This document shows, piece by piece, positions 8,624 to 16,096 of a stretch of 64,000 nt of DNA; positions within the stretch are counted from its first letter, which is position 1; every line of letters begins with the position of its first letter. The notes below the pieces were generated by a model. The model had not been told where the DNA came from and did not search any database. It saw only the letters and a program-made list of their open reading frames with translations. The position numbers and the translations under genes were made by a program. The stretch comes from Rhodococcus sp. B50 (GTDB taxonomy: Bacteria > Actinomycetota > Actinomycetes > Mycobacteriales > Mycobacteriaceae): the NCBI RefSeq assembly GCF_013602415.1, contig NZ_WPAG02000002.1:3909480-3973479 (forward strand), given 5' to 3'.

Positions 8624-8956
8624 CTACGTCCCTCCGGGGAGGGGAGGTGGCCCGCCGTCGAGTGCGGAACGCAGGCGGGTGTTGTCCTCCTGCAGCGCCG
8701 CATTGCTCGCTTCGAGTTCGAGGATCCGGGCGACACCCGCGATGTTGACACCCGATGCCACGAGCTCGACGATCCGGTGCACGGTCTCGAGATCGTTCTC
8801 GCTGTAGCGACGCGTTCCGCCGGCCGTGCGGGCAGGATTGAGTAGGCCTCGACGTTCGTACAGGCGCAGGGTCTGGGGGTCGAGCCCCGAGAGTTCGGCG
8901 GCCACGGAGATTCCGTAGACCCCGCGCTGGGCGCGCAGTACTGGATCGTGCGTCAT
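8624..8956 (-). CDS. MerR-family regulator, HspR-like
   Basis: A 110-residue protein from the ATG at 8956, with GGAGGGG immediately upstream. An N-terminal MerR winged helix (YGISVAAELSGLDPQTLRLY, then RRGLL and GGTRRYS) is followed by a short coiled coil. The wording SVAAxLSGxxPQTLRxY is that of HspR, the repressor of actinobacterial heat-shock genes. It is divergent from hsp20 across 157 bp, so it most likely controls that promoter and its own. It lacks the cysteines expected of a metal sensor. Confidence 0.85.
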   Translation of the reverse strand: MTHDPVLRAQRGVYGISVAAELSGLDPQTLRLYERRGLLNPARTAGGTRRYSENDLETVHRIVELVASGVNIAGVARILELEASNAALQEDNTRLRSALDGGPPPLPGGT

Positions 8957-9003
8957 CGTCCCCTCCGGTCGGCCGTTCGCTGTCCGGCCGCAGTCGCCAA
9001 GGT

Positions 9004-9058
9004 CTTGACTGAAGTTTATCAGCAGAGCCATAATAAATCTGTGTCAACAGGCACAGAT
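9004..9058 (+). promoter_or_regulatory. Putative hsp20 promoter with inverted repeat
   Basis: A TTGACT (9005-9010) and a CATAAT (9029-9034) lie 18 bp apart, or 20 bp if TAATAA at 9031 is the -10. Long spacers are typical of promoters controlled by MerR-family proteins. Just downstream, ATCTGTG (9037-9043) and CACAGAT (9052-9058) form a perfect 7-bp inverted repeat with an 8-bp spacer. I do not see a full HAIR element (CTTGAGT-N7-ACTCAAG). The site lies between the divergent MerR and hsp20 genes. Confidence 0.5.
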
Positions 9059-9113
9059 AATTGAACGGAGTGTGGCCGTCACGAACGGCCGGACAGTCGG
9101 AGGTGACAGACCG

Positions 9114-9539
9114 ATGTTGATGCGCACCGACCCGTTCCGCGACGTCGATCGTTTCGCGCAGCAGGTGCTCGGCACCATGGCCCGTCCCGCGGTGATGCCG
9201 CTCGACGCGTGGCGGGAGGGCGACCATTTCGTCGCGGAGTTCGATCTCCCCGGGGTCGACGCCGACTCGATCGAACTCGATGTCGAACGCAACGTGCTCA
9301 CCGTTCGCGCCGAACGTCCGGAAGTCGACCGGGACAAGGAATTCATCTCGACCGAGAGACCACGAGGTGTCTTCACCCGTCGGTTGTTCCTCGGCGACAC
9401 CCTCGACACCGATCGGATCGAAGCGCAGTATCGGGGTGGTGTTCTGCGCGTGACGATTCCGGTCGCGGAGAAGGCCAAGCCGCGCAAGATCTCCGTGATC
9501 GACGCAGAAGGCAACGGACAGACCGCGATCGAGAAGTGA
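9114..9539 (+). CDS. Hsp20/alpha-crystallin small heat-shock protein
   Basis: A 141-residue small heat-shock protein. The start is the ATG at 9114 ([18 protein letters not shown]), with GGAGG at a usable distance; a 14-residue in-frame extension has no ribosome site. The alpha-crystallin domain spans about residues 33-130, including the conserved [17 protein letters not shown] strand region and the GVLRVTIP (GxLxxxxP-type) end. It holds unfolding proteins in solution as an oligomer. It is divergent from the HspR-like regulator, and a hairpin terminator follows its stop. Confidence 0.93.
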   Translation: MLMRTDPFRDVDRFAQQVLGTMARPAVMPLDAWREGDHFVAEFDLPGVDADSIELDVERNVLTVRAERPEVDRDKEFISTERPRGVFTRRLFLGDTLDTDRIEAQYRGGVLRVTIPVAEKAKPRKISVIDAEGNGQTAIEK

Positions 9540-9554
9540 GTCGCTGCGGCGAAC

Positions 9555-9580
9555 CGGGCCCGGGATGATTCCCGAGCCCG
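9555..9580. terminator. Terminator hairpin between convergent hsp20 and adh
   Basis: An 11-bp stem (CGGGCCCGGGA / TCCCGAGCCCG, one mismatch) with a TGAT loop. It lies 15 bp after the hsp20 stop and 16 bp from the end of the convergent dehydrogenase gene, so it may act in both directions. No clear U-tract follows. Confidence 0.6.
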
Positions 9581-9596
9581 ATTCCCGTTACTCCGC

Positions 9597-10778
9597 TTAC
9601 GGTTTGAGACCGATCTTGATGGCGCCGTCCTGCTTCTTCTGGAAGATCTCGTACGCGCGCGGTGCGTCGTCGAGCGGAAGGCGGTGGGTGGCGAAGTCGT
9701 CGACCCCCAGCGGATCCTCGTCGGTCAGCAGCGGCAGAATCTCCGGGACCCAGTTCAACACGTTGGCCTGGCCCATGTGAAGGCGGATCTGCTTGTCGAA
9801 CAGGGTGAGCATCGGCATCGGGTCCGCCGCCCCGCCGTACACGCCGCTCAGCGAGATCGCGCCACCACGCCGCACGACGTCGATCGCGGTGTACAGCGCG
9901 TGGAGCCGGTCGAGGCCGGCCTTCTCCATGAACGGCTCGGCGATCGCCGACGGCAGGAAGCCCGCCGCGCTCTGGGCGAGCTTCGCGACGGGGGAGCCGT
10001 GCGCTTCCATGCCCACCGCGTCGATCACCGAATCGGTACCGCGCCCGTTCGTCATGTCGCGGATCATGTCGCCCGGATTGTCGTCGACCTCGCGGAGATC
10101 GACGACCTCGATGCCGCGGGAGGCCGCCCGGGCGAGTCGTTCGGGAACGAGATCCACACCGATCACCCGGGCGCCCTTGTGTGCGGCGATGCGTGCGGCC
10201 ATCTCCCCGATGGGGCCGAGGCCGAGCACCGTCACACTGCCCCCGTCGGGAATTTCCGCATACTCGACGGCCTGCCATGCGGTGGGCAGCACATCGGAGA
10301 GATAGACGAAGCGATCGTCCGCCGGTCCCTCGGGCACCTTGATGTGGGTCGCATCGGCGTGAGGTACCCGCAGGTACTCGGCCTGCCCACCCGGCACGCT
10401 GCCGTAGAGCTTCGAGTAGCCGAACAGGGCGGCGCCTGTGCCTTCCTCCCGGACCTGCGTGGTCTCGCACTGTGAATGCAGTCCGTGGGAACACATGAAG
10501 CACTGACCGCAACACACCTGGAAGGGGATCACCACCCGGTCGCCGGGCTTCAGCTTCGTGACCCCGGAACCCACCTCCTCGACGATGCCCATCGGTTCGT
10601 GACCGAGGATGTCGCCAGGAGTCATGAAGGCCCCCAGTACCTCGTAGAGGTGCAGGTCGGAGCCACAGATGTTGGTAGTGGTGACGCGGATGACGGCGTC
10701 ACCGGCCTCCTGGATCGTCGGATCGGGCACCGTGTCGACGCTGACGTTGCGGCGCCCCTGCCATGTCACTGCCTTCAT
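9597..10778 (-). CDS. Zinc-dependent alcohol dehydrogenase, formaldehyde-dehydrogenase-like
   Basis: A 393-residue medium-chain dehydrogenase with GAGGAG before the ATG. The catalytic zinc site is NICGSDLH with GHEP. The structural zinc lobe is the cysteine-rich CCGQCFMCSHGLHSQC, and the NAD-binding Rossmann motif is GLGPIGEMAA. The insert and tail are of the class annotated as glutathione-independent formaldehyde dehydrogenase or threonine-type dehydrogenases. The substrate cannot be decided. It is monocistronic, facing hsp20 across a terminator. Confidence 0.88.
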   Translation of the reverse strand: MKAVTWQGRRNVSVDTVPDPTIQEAGDAVIRVTTTNICGSDLHLYEVLGAFMTPGDILGHEPMGIVEEVGSGVTKLKPGDRVVIPFQVCCGQCFMCSHGLHSQCETTQVREEGTGAALFGYSKLYGSVPGGQAEYLRVPHADATHIKVPEGPADDRFVYLSDVLPTAWQAVEYAEIPDGGSVTVLGLGPIGEMAARIAAHKGARVIGVDLVPERLARAASRGIEVVDLREVDDNPGDMIRDMTNGRGTDSVIDAVGMEAHGSPVAKLAQSAAGFLPSAIAEPFMEKAGLDRLHALYTAIDVVRRGGAISLSGVYGGAADPMPMLTLFDKQIRLHMGQANVLNWVPEILPLLTDEDPLGVDDFATHRLPLDDAPRAYEIFQKKQDGAIKIGLKP

Positions 10779-10900
10779 GTCGCTCCTCGGCTCCTCGGGT
10801 GCGGGAATGCCGGGTCGTGCCCGGCATATGTCTCCCGCTGCCTACCCCCGCTCGGAGCGGGCAAACGCTGCACCCGAGCGGTCCCTGCCGTCCCGCCCAT

Positions 10901-10926
10901 GTTTGCGCGTGTCGGGGGAGAGGTAT
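10901..10926 (+). promoter_or_regulatory. Possible stress-sigma (SigB/SigF-type) promoter
   Basis: GTTT at 10901-10904 is followed after 16 bp by AGGTAT (10921-10926), close to the actinobacterial GTTT-N15/17-GGGTAT pattern for SigB/SigF promoters. It points to the small DUF6480-like gene that starts 78 bp downstream. This is a weak pattern match only. Confidence 0.35.
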
Positions 10927-11003
10927 GTCGCCACAGAACCGAATCACCGCGACACATGTCCACGGCCGTTCTGCGGGAGCGCAGCCGCACAGAAGGAGGT
11001 CAG

Positions 11004-11249
11004 GTGACCACGTCGGACCCCGAACACCATGGAAACCAGGATCCCGAACCTTCACGCACCCCGGATCTGGAGCCCGGTGGTGGCGTGGCGCCCGGATCGA
11101 CGTCCCCGGACTCGGGGACGACGTCCGGGCTGTCCGCTCCCGAACCGGACACGAGGAAGCGATTCCCGATCAGCGGGTGGCTCACGCTGCTCGCCGTCGC
11201 GGTGATCGTGATCATCTTCGTGGTCGCGATCTTCGGCATCCTGGCCTGA
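11004..11249 (+). CDS. DUF6480-like small membrane protein
   Basis: An 81-residue protein starting at the GTG at 11004, with a strong AAGGAGG 5 bases before. The N-terminal half is Pro/Gly/Ser-rich and disordered and carries the RTPDLEPGGGVAPG segment that I associate with DUF6480 proteins of Streptomyces and relatives. A single transmembrane helix (about residues 57-80, LTLLAVAVIVIIFVVAIFGI) ends the protein. The function is unknown. A possible stress-sigma promoter lies upstream. Confidence 0.75.
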   Translation: MTTSDPEHHGNQDPEPSRTPDLEPGGGVAPGSTSPDSGTTSGLSAPEPDTRKRFPISGWLTLLAVAVIVIIFVVAIFGILA

Positions 11250-11279
11250 CGGTTCGCTCGGCGAGCGCTCGCGGCAGCC

Positions 11280-11732
11280 TCAGTGGCGTCCGCGGCGCGG
11301 CAGCCGCACGACCTGCACGAAGAACTCGTCGATCTGCTTCACGGCACCGATGAACTGGTCGAGATCGACCGGCTTGGTGACGTACGCGTTGGCGTGCAGC
11401 TTGTAACTGCGCAGGATGTCCTCCTCGGCCGAGGAGGTCGTGAGTACCACGATGGGGATGTCGGACAGTTCGGGATCGGACTTGATCTTCGTCAGGACCT
11501 GCCGGCCGTCGTATTTCGGCAGGTTGAGGTCGAGCAGGATCAGGTCCGGGCGCGGAGCATTCTCGTGGGCGCCCCGTCGGTACAGGAAGTCGAGGGCCTC
11601 CTCCCCGTCGTGGACGACGTGGAGAGCATTGCCGATCTTGTTGTCCTCGAATGCTTCGCGGGTCATGAGCTCGTCGCCCGGATCGTCCTCGACCAGCAGG
11701 ACGTCCACCGGTCGGGCAGCGGGATAGGTCAC
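11280..11732 (-). CDS. Single-domain response regulator (Rcp1-like)
   Basis: A 150-residue stand-alone receiver domain. The acidic pair is D16/D17, the phosphorylation site is D68 in LILLDLNLP, and the conserved Thr and Lys lie in VVLTTSS and YVTKP. There is no DNA-binding output domain. Such Rcp1-type regulators pair with phytochrome-like kinases and relay phosphate or act by protein contact. It follows the kinase gene after 10 bp and is clearly its partner. Confidence 0.93.
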   Translation of the reverse strand: MTYPAARPVDVLLVEDDPGDELMTREAFEDNKIGNALHVVHDGEEALDFLYRRGAHENAPRPDLILLDLNLPKYDGRQVLTKIKSDPELSDIPIVVLTTSSAEEDILRSYKLHANAYVTKPVDLDQFIGAVKQIDEFFVQVVRLPRRGRH

Positions 11733-11742
11733 GTAGTGCTCC

Positions 11743-13386
11743 TCAAGCGGTGATCCCGTGCTTCTGCTCGCCGGGCGGTGGTGGTGCGATTCCGAGGGTG
11801 AAGCAGATTCGAGTGCCCTCGGGGTGAGTCTCGCCGTACTCGGTGTCGATCCAGATTCTTCCCGCGTGATACTCGACGATTTTCTTGCACAGCGCCAGTC
11901 CGATACCCGTGCCCTGGTAGTCGTCGCGGGGGTGGAGGCGCTGGAAGATCACGAACACCTTCTCGGCGTAGTCGCTGTCGATCCCGATGCCGTTGTCGGT
12001 GACACAGAAATGCCACTCCGGACCGGTCGACTCGTCCTCGACCTTCGCGCACTCGATCCGGACGACCGGGGTGCGATCGGGATGCCGGAACTTGATGGCG
12101 TTGCCGACCAGGTTCTGCCACAGCATCGTCAGCAGTGTCGGGTCGCCCGTCAGTTCGGGCAGTGAGTCGGGTCGTTCGATCCGCGCCTGCGACTCCTCGA
12201 TCGACGCCGAGAGATTGAACAATGCCTTGTCGAGTGGCCGCCCGAGGTCCACCCGGACGTAGGCATCGTGCACGCGTCCGACCCGGGAGAAGGCGAGCAG
12301 ATCGCTGATCAGGACCTGCATGCGCTTCGCGCCGTCCACGGCATATTCGACGTACTGCCGCCCACGATCGTCGAGGACGTCCCCGTAGCGCTTCTCGAGC
12401 AGCTGGCAGAAGGACGCGACTTTCCGGAGCGGTTCCTGCAGGTCGTGCGATGCGACATAGGCGAACTGCTCGAGTTCGGCGTTGGAACGTCGTAGTTCCT
12501 CGGCCTGGGCGTCGAGATCCTCCGCCTGTCTGGCCAGCAGGGCCTGCTGGTTGCGGGAATCCGACAGCGCGTCCGCGATACGACCGCGCATCGTCTCGAC
12601 GTCGAGGGCCAGTGCCCGGATGTCCTTCGGTCCCTGCGGATAGATGTGCTGGTAGAAGTTCTCCTCCAGCGCGACCCGGCGACTGGCCTTGCGGAGCTTG
12701 CTGAGCGGCACGGCGACGAGATTGTGGACGAGCGCCACCATCGCGAGGCCGGTGAGGATGAAGGTGATCACCATGGCGATCAGGACCGAGTTGCGGATCG
12801 TCCGGGACTGCACGAGATCGTCGAGGTTCTCTTCCAGGACACGGGAGAGCGCGCTGTTCTCCTGGACGAACATCGACCGGATCTCACCGAAGGTCAGCCG
12901 GTCCTCCTCTGCCAGGGCCGGATCGACGGGCCGCGGCTCTCCGGGCACGACGGTGGCGATGATCGGCTCTGCATACTGCAGCTGCCACTGCCGAGCGGTG
13001 GCGTCGATGGAGTCGATGTCGGCGAGGAGCTCCGGATGGTCGGCGAGGAGTTCGCGGAGACGGTCGAGCGCGACCTGCTGATCGGCCCGGCCGGCGCGAT
13101 ACGGCCCGAGGAAGGCCGGGTCGGTCGTGAGCGCGTACCCGCGGACTGCGGTCTGTTGATCGAGCAGCGAGGTCTGCAACCGGTAGGCCTGCGTCATCGC
13201 GGGCTGGATCCGCCCGGTCAGCTCGTCGGTGATCTGCACGGTGCGCTGGATGAAGATCCCGCCCACGATCGAACCGAGGACGGCGAACACCGCCAGAACC
13301 GCGAACGCGACCTGGAACCAGCTCTGCACGACCAGCCGAGACGAGAACCGCTCGATACGCGGTTCGGGAACCGAAGGATCCCTCAT
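11743..13386 (-). CDS. Membrane sensor histidine kinase (CHASE3-like sensor, HAMP)
   Basis: A 547-residue kinase. Transmembrane helices at about 26-46 and 200-222 enclose an extracytoplasmic helical domain of roughly 150 residues resembling CHASE3. HAMP follows (about 223-275), then a coiled coil (275-308). The HisKA box has the phospho-acceptor H314 in SHDLQEPLRKV. The ATPase has an N box (NLVGNAIKFR), a G1 box (DNGIGID) and a G2 box (GTGIGLALCKKI). The HisKA and ATPase wording is that of bacteriophytochrome-type kinases that pair with Rcp1 regulators, as seen next door. The signal is unknown. Confidence 0.93.
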   Translation of the reverse strand: MRDPSVPEPRIERFSSRLVVQSWFQVAFAVLAVFAVLGSIVGGIFIQRTVQITDELTGRIQPAMTQAYRLQTSLLDQQTAVRGYALTTDPAFLGPYRAGRADQQVALDRLRELLADHPELLADIDSIDATARQWQLQYAEPIIATVVPGEPRPVDPALAEEDRLTFGEIRSMFVQENSALSRVLEENLDDLVQSRTIRNSVLIAMVITFILTGLAMVALVHNLVAVPLSKLRKASRRVALEENFYQHIYPQGPKDIRALALDVETMRGRIADALSDSRNQQALLARQAEDLDAQAEELRRSNAELEQFAYVASHDLQEPLRKVASFCQLLEKRYGDVLDDRGRQYVEYAVDGAKRMQVLISDLLAFSRVGRVHDAYVRVDLGRPLDKALFNLSASIEESQARIERPDSLPELTGDPTLLTMLWQNLVGNAIKFRHPDRTPVVRIECAKVEDESTGPEWHFCVTDNGIGIDSDYAEKVFVIFQRLHPRDDYQGTGIGLALCKKIVEYHAGRIWIDTEYGETHPEGTRICFTLGIAPPPPGEQKHGITA

Positions 13387-13649
13387 CGCTGCACCGTCGC
13401 TCCGACCTCGGCGGAACGCACGAAACCGATCACATCCACCCCAGCTTCCCGGCCCGTGCCCGATTCACGCCGAGGGCGACGAATCCCGACGGCGGTGCGG
13501 ACCGGACCTTTCGGTCTGCGAACACACGTTTGGACGGGCTGTCTGCTGAACCCAGGAGCGAACTGTAACCCACCGGTTCGGCGCTCCCGGACCCAGCTAC
13601 CGGGCCGGACGACTGCACCGGGTGCCGGAACGGGTCTAGGGTCGGTCGC
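13387..13649. promoter_or_regulatory. Divergent promoter region; likely leaderless start for the LLM gene
   Basis: This 263-bp gap separates the kinase gene from the LLM oxidoreductase. TAGGGT at 13637-13642 lies 7 bases before the ATG at 13650 and there is no ribosome site, which is the geometry of a leaderless transcript. I see no gene in the gap. Confidence 0.4.
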
Positions 13650-14522
13650 ATGACACGACGTGTGAGTGTATGGGGTGGCGCGTTCTGGCTCAGCCGCACA
13701 CTTCGCGAGCAGGCGCTCGACGCCGCTCGCGAACTGGAGGAACTGGGATACTCCCGGTTGTGGACGTCCGGAGGTTTCCAGGACGGCTTCCCCCCCGTCT
13801 ACGGAGAATTGCTCGCGGCGACGACGAGACTCGAGTTGGCGAGCGGCATCATCAGCATCTGGCACGCCGATCCCGACACCGCGTCCGCGGCGGTCGCCGA
13901 CCTGGAGTCGCAGTACCCCGGCCGTTTCCTGTTCGGCATCGGAACGAGCCACGCTCCTGTCGTCGACGCGCGGGAGAGCACCAGCTACACCAAGCCCTAC
14001 AGCCGAATGGTCGAGTACATCGACGGGCTGGATGCGGCGTCGACACCGGTGCCCGCCGACCGCAGGGTCCTCGCAGCGCTCGGTCCGCGCATGCTGAAGT
14101 TGTCCGCCGAACGTGCGGCAGGCGCACATCCGTACTTCGTCCCGGCCGAGCACACGGCACTCGCCCGCGAAACGCTCGGCTCGGAGCCGTTGCTCGCACC
14201 CGAGGTGGCCGTCGTGCTCGAGACCGACGAGACGGTCGCCCGTGGCATCGCCCGTGAGTACATGCGCGGGTACCTCGCGCTGCCGAACTACTCGAACAAT
14301 CTGCGTCGTCTCGGATACACCGACGAGGATCTCGCCGACGGTGGCAGCGACCGCCTGATGGACGTGCTCATCCCGTGGGGCGACCTCGACAGCGTCGTCG
14401 CCGGCATCGAGAAGCATTACGCCGCCGGTGCCGACGAGGTCGCCATCCAGGTGCTCACCGCCGATCCGCGCACCTTCCCGGGCGACGGGTACCGGCAGCT
14501 CGCATCCGCGCTCCTCGGCTGA
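13650..14522 (+). CDS. LLM-class F420-dependent oxidoreductase (TIGR03620-like)
   Basis: A 290-residue luciferase-like TIM-barrel protein. The N-terminus MTRRVSVWGG and the segment RFLFGIGTSHAPVV, followed by a LAALGPRML strand, match the probable F420-dependent subgroup annotated as TIGR03620. It should carry out a hydride transfer with F420 on an unknown substrate. It is a single gene, convergent with the thioesterase gene across a strong hairpin. Confidence 0.85.
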   Translation: MTRRVSVWGGAFWLSRTLREQALDAARELEELGYSRLWTSGGFQDGFPPVYGELLAATTRLELASGIISIWHADPDTASAAVADLESQYPGRFLFGIGTSHAPVVDARESTSYTKPYSRMVEYIDGLDAASTPVPADRRVLAALGPRMLKLSAERAAGAHPYFVPAEHTALARETLGSEPLLAPEVAVVLETDETVARGIAREYMRGYLALPNYSNNLRRLGYTDEDLADGGSDRLMDVLIPWGDLDSVVAGIEKHYAAGADEVAIQVLTADPRTFPGDGYRQLASALLG

Positions 14523-14540
14523 GACCTCGGGCTCCGATCT

Positions 14541-14569
14541 CGGTGCGACCGATCAGATCGGTCGCACCG
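14541..14569. terminator. Hairpin at the LLM/thioesterase convergent end
   Basis: A perfect 13-bp stem (CGGTGCGACCGAT / ATCGGTCGCACCG) with a 3-base loop. It overlaps the stop codon of the minus-strand thioesterase gene and lies 19 bp after the LLM stop. Its placement suits a bidirectional terminator. Confidence 0.65.
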
Positions 14570-15323
14570 TGAGGATCTGGGACATCGTGCCGATCGGGCC
14601 GGTGGTGTCGTGCAGCACCGTGCTCGTCAGACCGATGCCGTCGGCACCGAACGAGACCGACGTGTCGAAACCGACCCATTCGCCGCGAGGTTCGGCGAAC
14701 AGGTGCGCGGTGAGGTCCAGATTGGGGAAGGCGACCTTTCTCGGATCGGCGCGCACCGCCATGCCGTTGGCGATGTCGAACAGGCCGGCCGTGGCGGCGA
14801 GACCGCTCACCTTGTCGTCGTCGACGAGCGGCACGGGTGTGCGGACCCAGAAGGAGGCCCGCCCGGGTTCGAGCGACGTGCGGCGCACTTGTACCGACTC
14901 GATGAATCCGCCGGGCCACACGGTGGTCGGATCCCACGGCTCGCTGTCCTCGGGCGACGGGATCGACTGCAGCGTGCTGCCGGCGAGTTCGGCGGTGGGT
15001 CGGGTCTGCATCAGCCACGCGCGGGCGCGCACGATCGCGCGTCCGTCGTAGGCCAGTGTGGCTTCGACGAGTTCTATGGTGCGTCCCGGCCGGAGGACCT
15101 CGACCGTCGTGACGACAGGACCCACCGGCACGGTGCCGAGGATGTCGTACGACAGGCGCCCGATCACGAGTTTTTCGTCGCGCCGCGCGTCCCGATCGGT
15201 CTCGATGACGTGGGCGATCAGGCCGAGAGCAGGGGCGATGTGCTGTTCGGCCTCGTTCCATGCTCCGCCGACGTGCTCGGTGGCGCGGAAGGATGTCGGA
15301 CCGAGTCGTTCGAAGTAGCTCAT
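14553..15323 (-). CDS. Thioesterase-family protein (double hotdog, acyl-CoA thioesterase-like)
   Basis: A 256-residue protein starting at the ATG at 15323, which overlaps the TetR stop by 4 bases. The N-terminal FRATEHVGGAWNE and the DILGTVPVGPVVTTVEVLRPGRTIELVEA strand pair are typical of the TesB-like thioesterase superfamily, with a second hotdog unit in the C-terminal half. It probably hydrolyses an acyl-CoA. Being translationally coupled to the TetR gene that faces the leucine operon suggests a role in that pathway, for example relief of a CoA-ester build-up. That link is inferred. Confidence 0.8.
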   Translation of the reverse strand: MSYFERLGPTSFRATEHVGGAWNEAEQHIAPALGLIAHVIETDRDARRDEKLVIGRLSYDILGTVPVGPVVTTVEVLRPGRTIELVEATLAYDGRAIVRARAWLMQTRPTAELAGSTLQSIPSPEDSEPWDPTTVWPGGFIESVQVRRTSLEPGRASFWVRTPVPLVDDDKVSGLAATAGLFDIANGMAVRADPRKVAFPNLDLTAHLFAEPRGEWVGFDTSVSFGADGIGLTSTVLHDTTGPIGTMSQILTVRPI

Positions 15324-15997
15324 GCGGTTTCCGTTCGGGCCGTGTCGGCCGGGGATGCTGTGTCTGCCAGGGATGTCGAGGGGATCGGGGTGAGGGCCGA
15401 CAAGGCCATGCGTCGCAGCACCGCGCGGGTGCCCTCGGGAGAGCGGGGGTCGGCGCTGTGCGGCGTCGAGTTGATGAGGCCGAAGGTCGCGTGCGCCATC
15501 GTGCGTGCATCGGATTCGGGCAGTGCCGGGTCGATGCGGCGCAGCACACCGACCCAGATCTCGACGTAGCGACGCTGTGTCACCCGCACCTCCCGCTGTG
15601 CCTCGTCGGGGAGGGACGCGAACTCTCGGTCCTGCACACGGATGAGATCGGGCTCGCCCAAAGCGAAGTCGAGATGGAAGTCGACCAGGCCCTCGAGGGC
15701 GTCGCGAGGGTCGGGATTCGTCTCGGCGACCTGCGTGCCACCCGCGAGCAGGCGACGGCTGATTTCGACGAGGATCTCGACGAGCAGGGCGTCCTTGTTG
15801 GAGAAGTGCCGGTACACGGCGGGTCCGCTGATGCCCACAGCGGCACCGAGATCCTCGAGGCGGACTCCGGGGAATCCGCGTTCGGCGATCAGGTGCGCCG
15901 CGGCCCGCAAGAGGTCTCGTCGGCGTTCCGCCTTGGCGAGGCTGCGCCGCGTCGGGCGTCCCGATGCGGTCGAGACGTCGATCGCGGACTCGGTCAT
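15320..15997 (-). CDS. TetR-family regulator of the accD1 operon
   Basis: A 225-residue TetR protein from the ATG at 15997; a 10-residue upstream extension is possible. The N-terminal HTH contains LEDLGAAVGISGPAVYRHFSNKDALL, and the C-terminal ligand domain resembles the regulator group beside mycobacterial branched-chain acyl-CoA genes (Rv2506 type). It is divergent from accD1. An AT-rich dyad in the shared gap is the likely operator. The ligand is probably an acyl-CoA from leucine breakdown, by analogy. Confidence 0.9.
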   Translation of the reverse strand: MTESAIDVSTASGRPTRRSLAKAERRRDLLRAAAHLIAERGFPGVRLEDLGAAVGISGPAVYRHFSNKDALLVEILVEISRRLLAGGTQVAETNPDPRDALEGLVDFHLDFALGEPDLIRVQDREFASLPDEAQREVRVTQRRYVEIWVGVLRRIDPALPESDARTMAHATFGLINSTPHSADPRSPEGTRAVLRRMALSALTPIPSTSLADTASPADTARTETA

Positions 15998-16030
15998 GAA
16001 AATCTCCGCTCCGTGTGGTCTGGACAACTC

Positions 16031-16048
16031 GGTTAATCATAACTAACC
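16031..16048. promoter_or_regulatory. Candidate TetR operator in the tetR-accD1 gap
   Basis: GGTTAATCATAACTAACC is an 18-bp imperfect palindrome (7 of 9 paired positions, ends GGTTA/TAACC) in an unusually AT-rich stretch. A related half-site pair (GTTAATGGCGATTAGG) follows at about 16058-16073. Both lie between the divergent starts, where a TetR repressor would block both promoters. Confidence 0.55.
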
Positions 16049-16096
16049 TAGATTTCAGTTAATGGCGATTAGGTCAATCTACCGAGGATGGTGTTC

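Noticed and set aside
8363..8845. Plus-strand open frame over the 8.3-8.8 kb gap and merR
   Set aside because: No ribosome site, no family similarity and it overlaps the merR coding strand.
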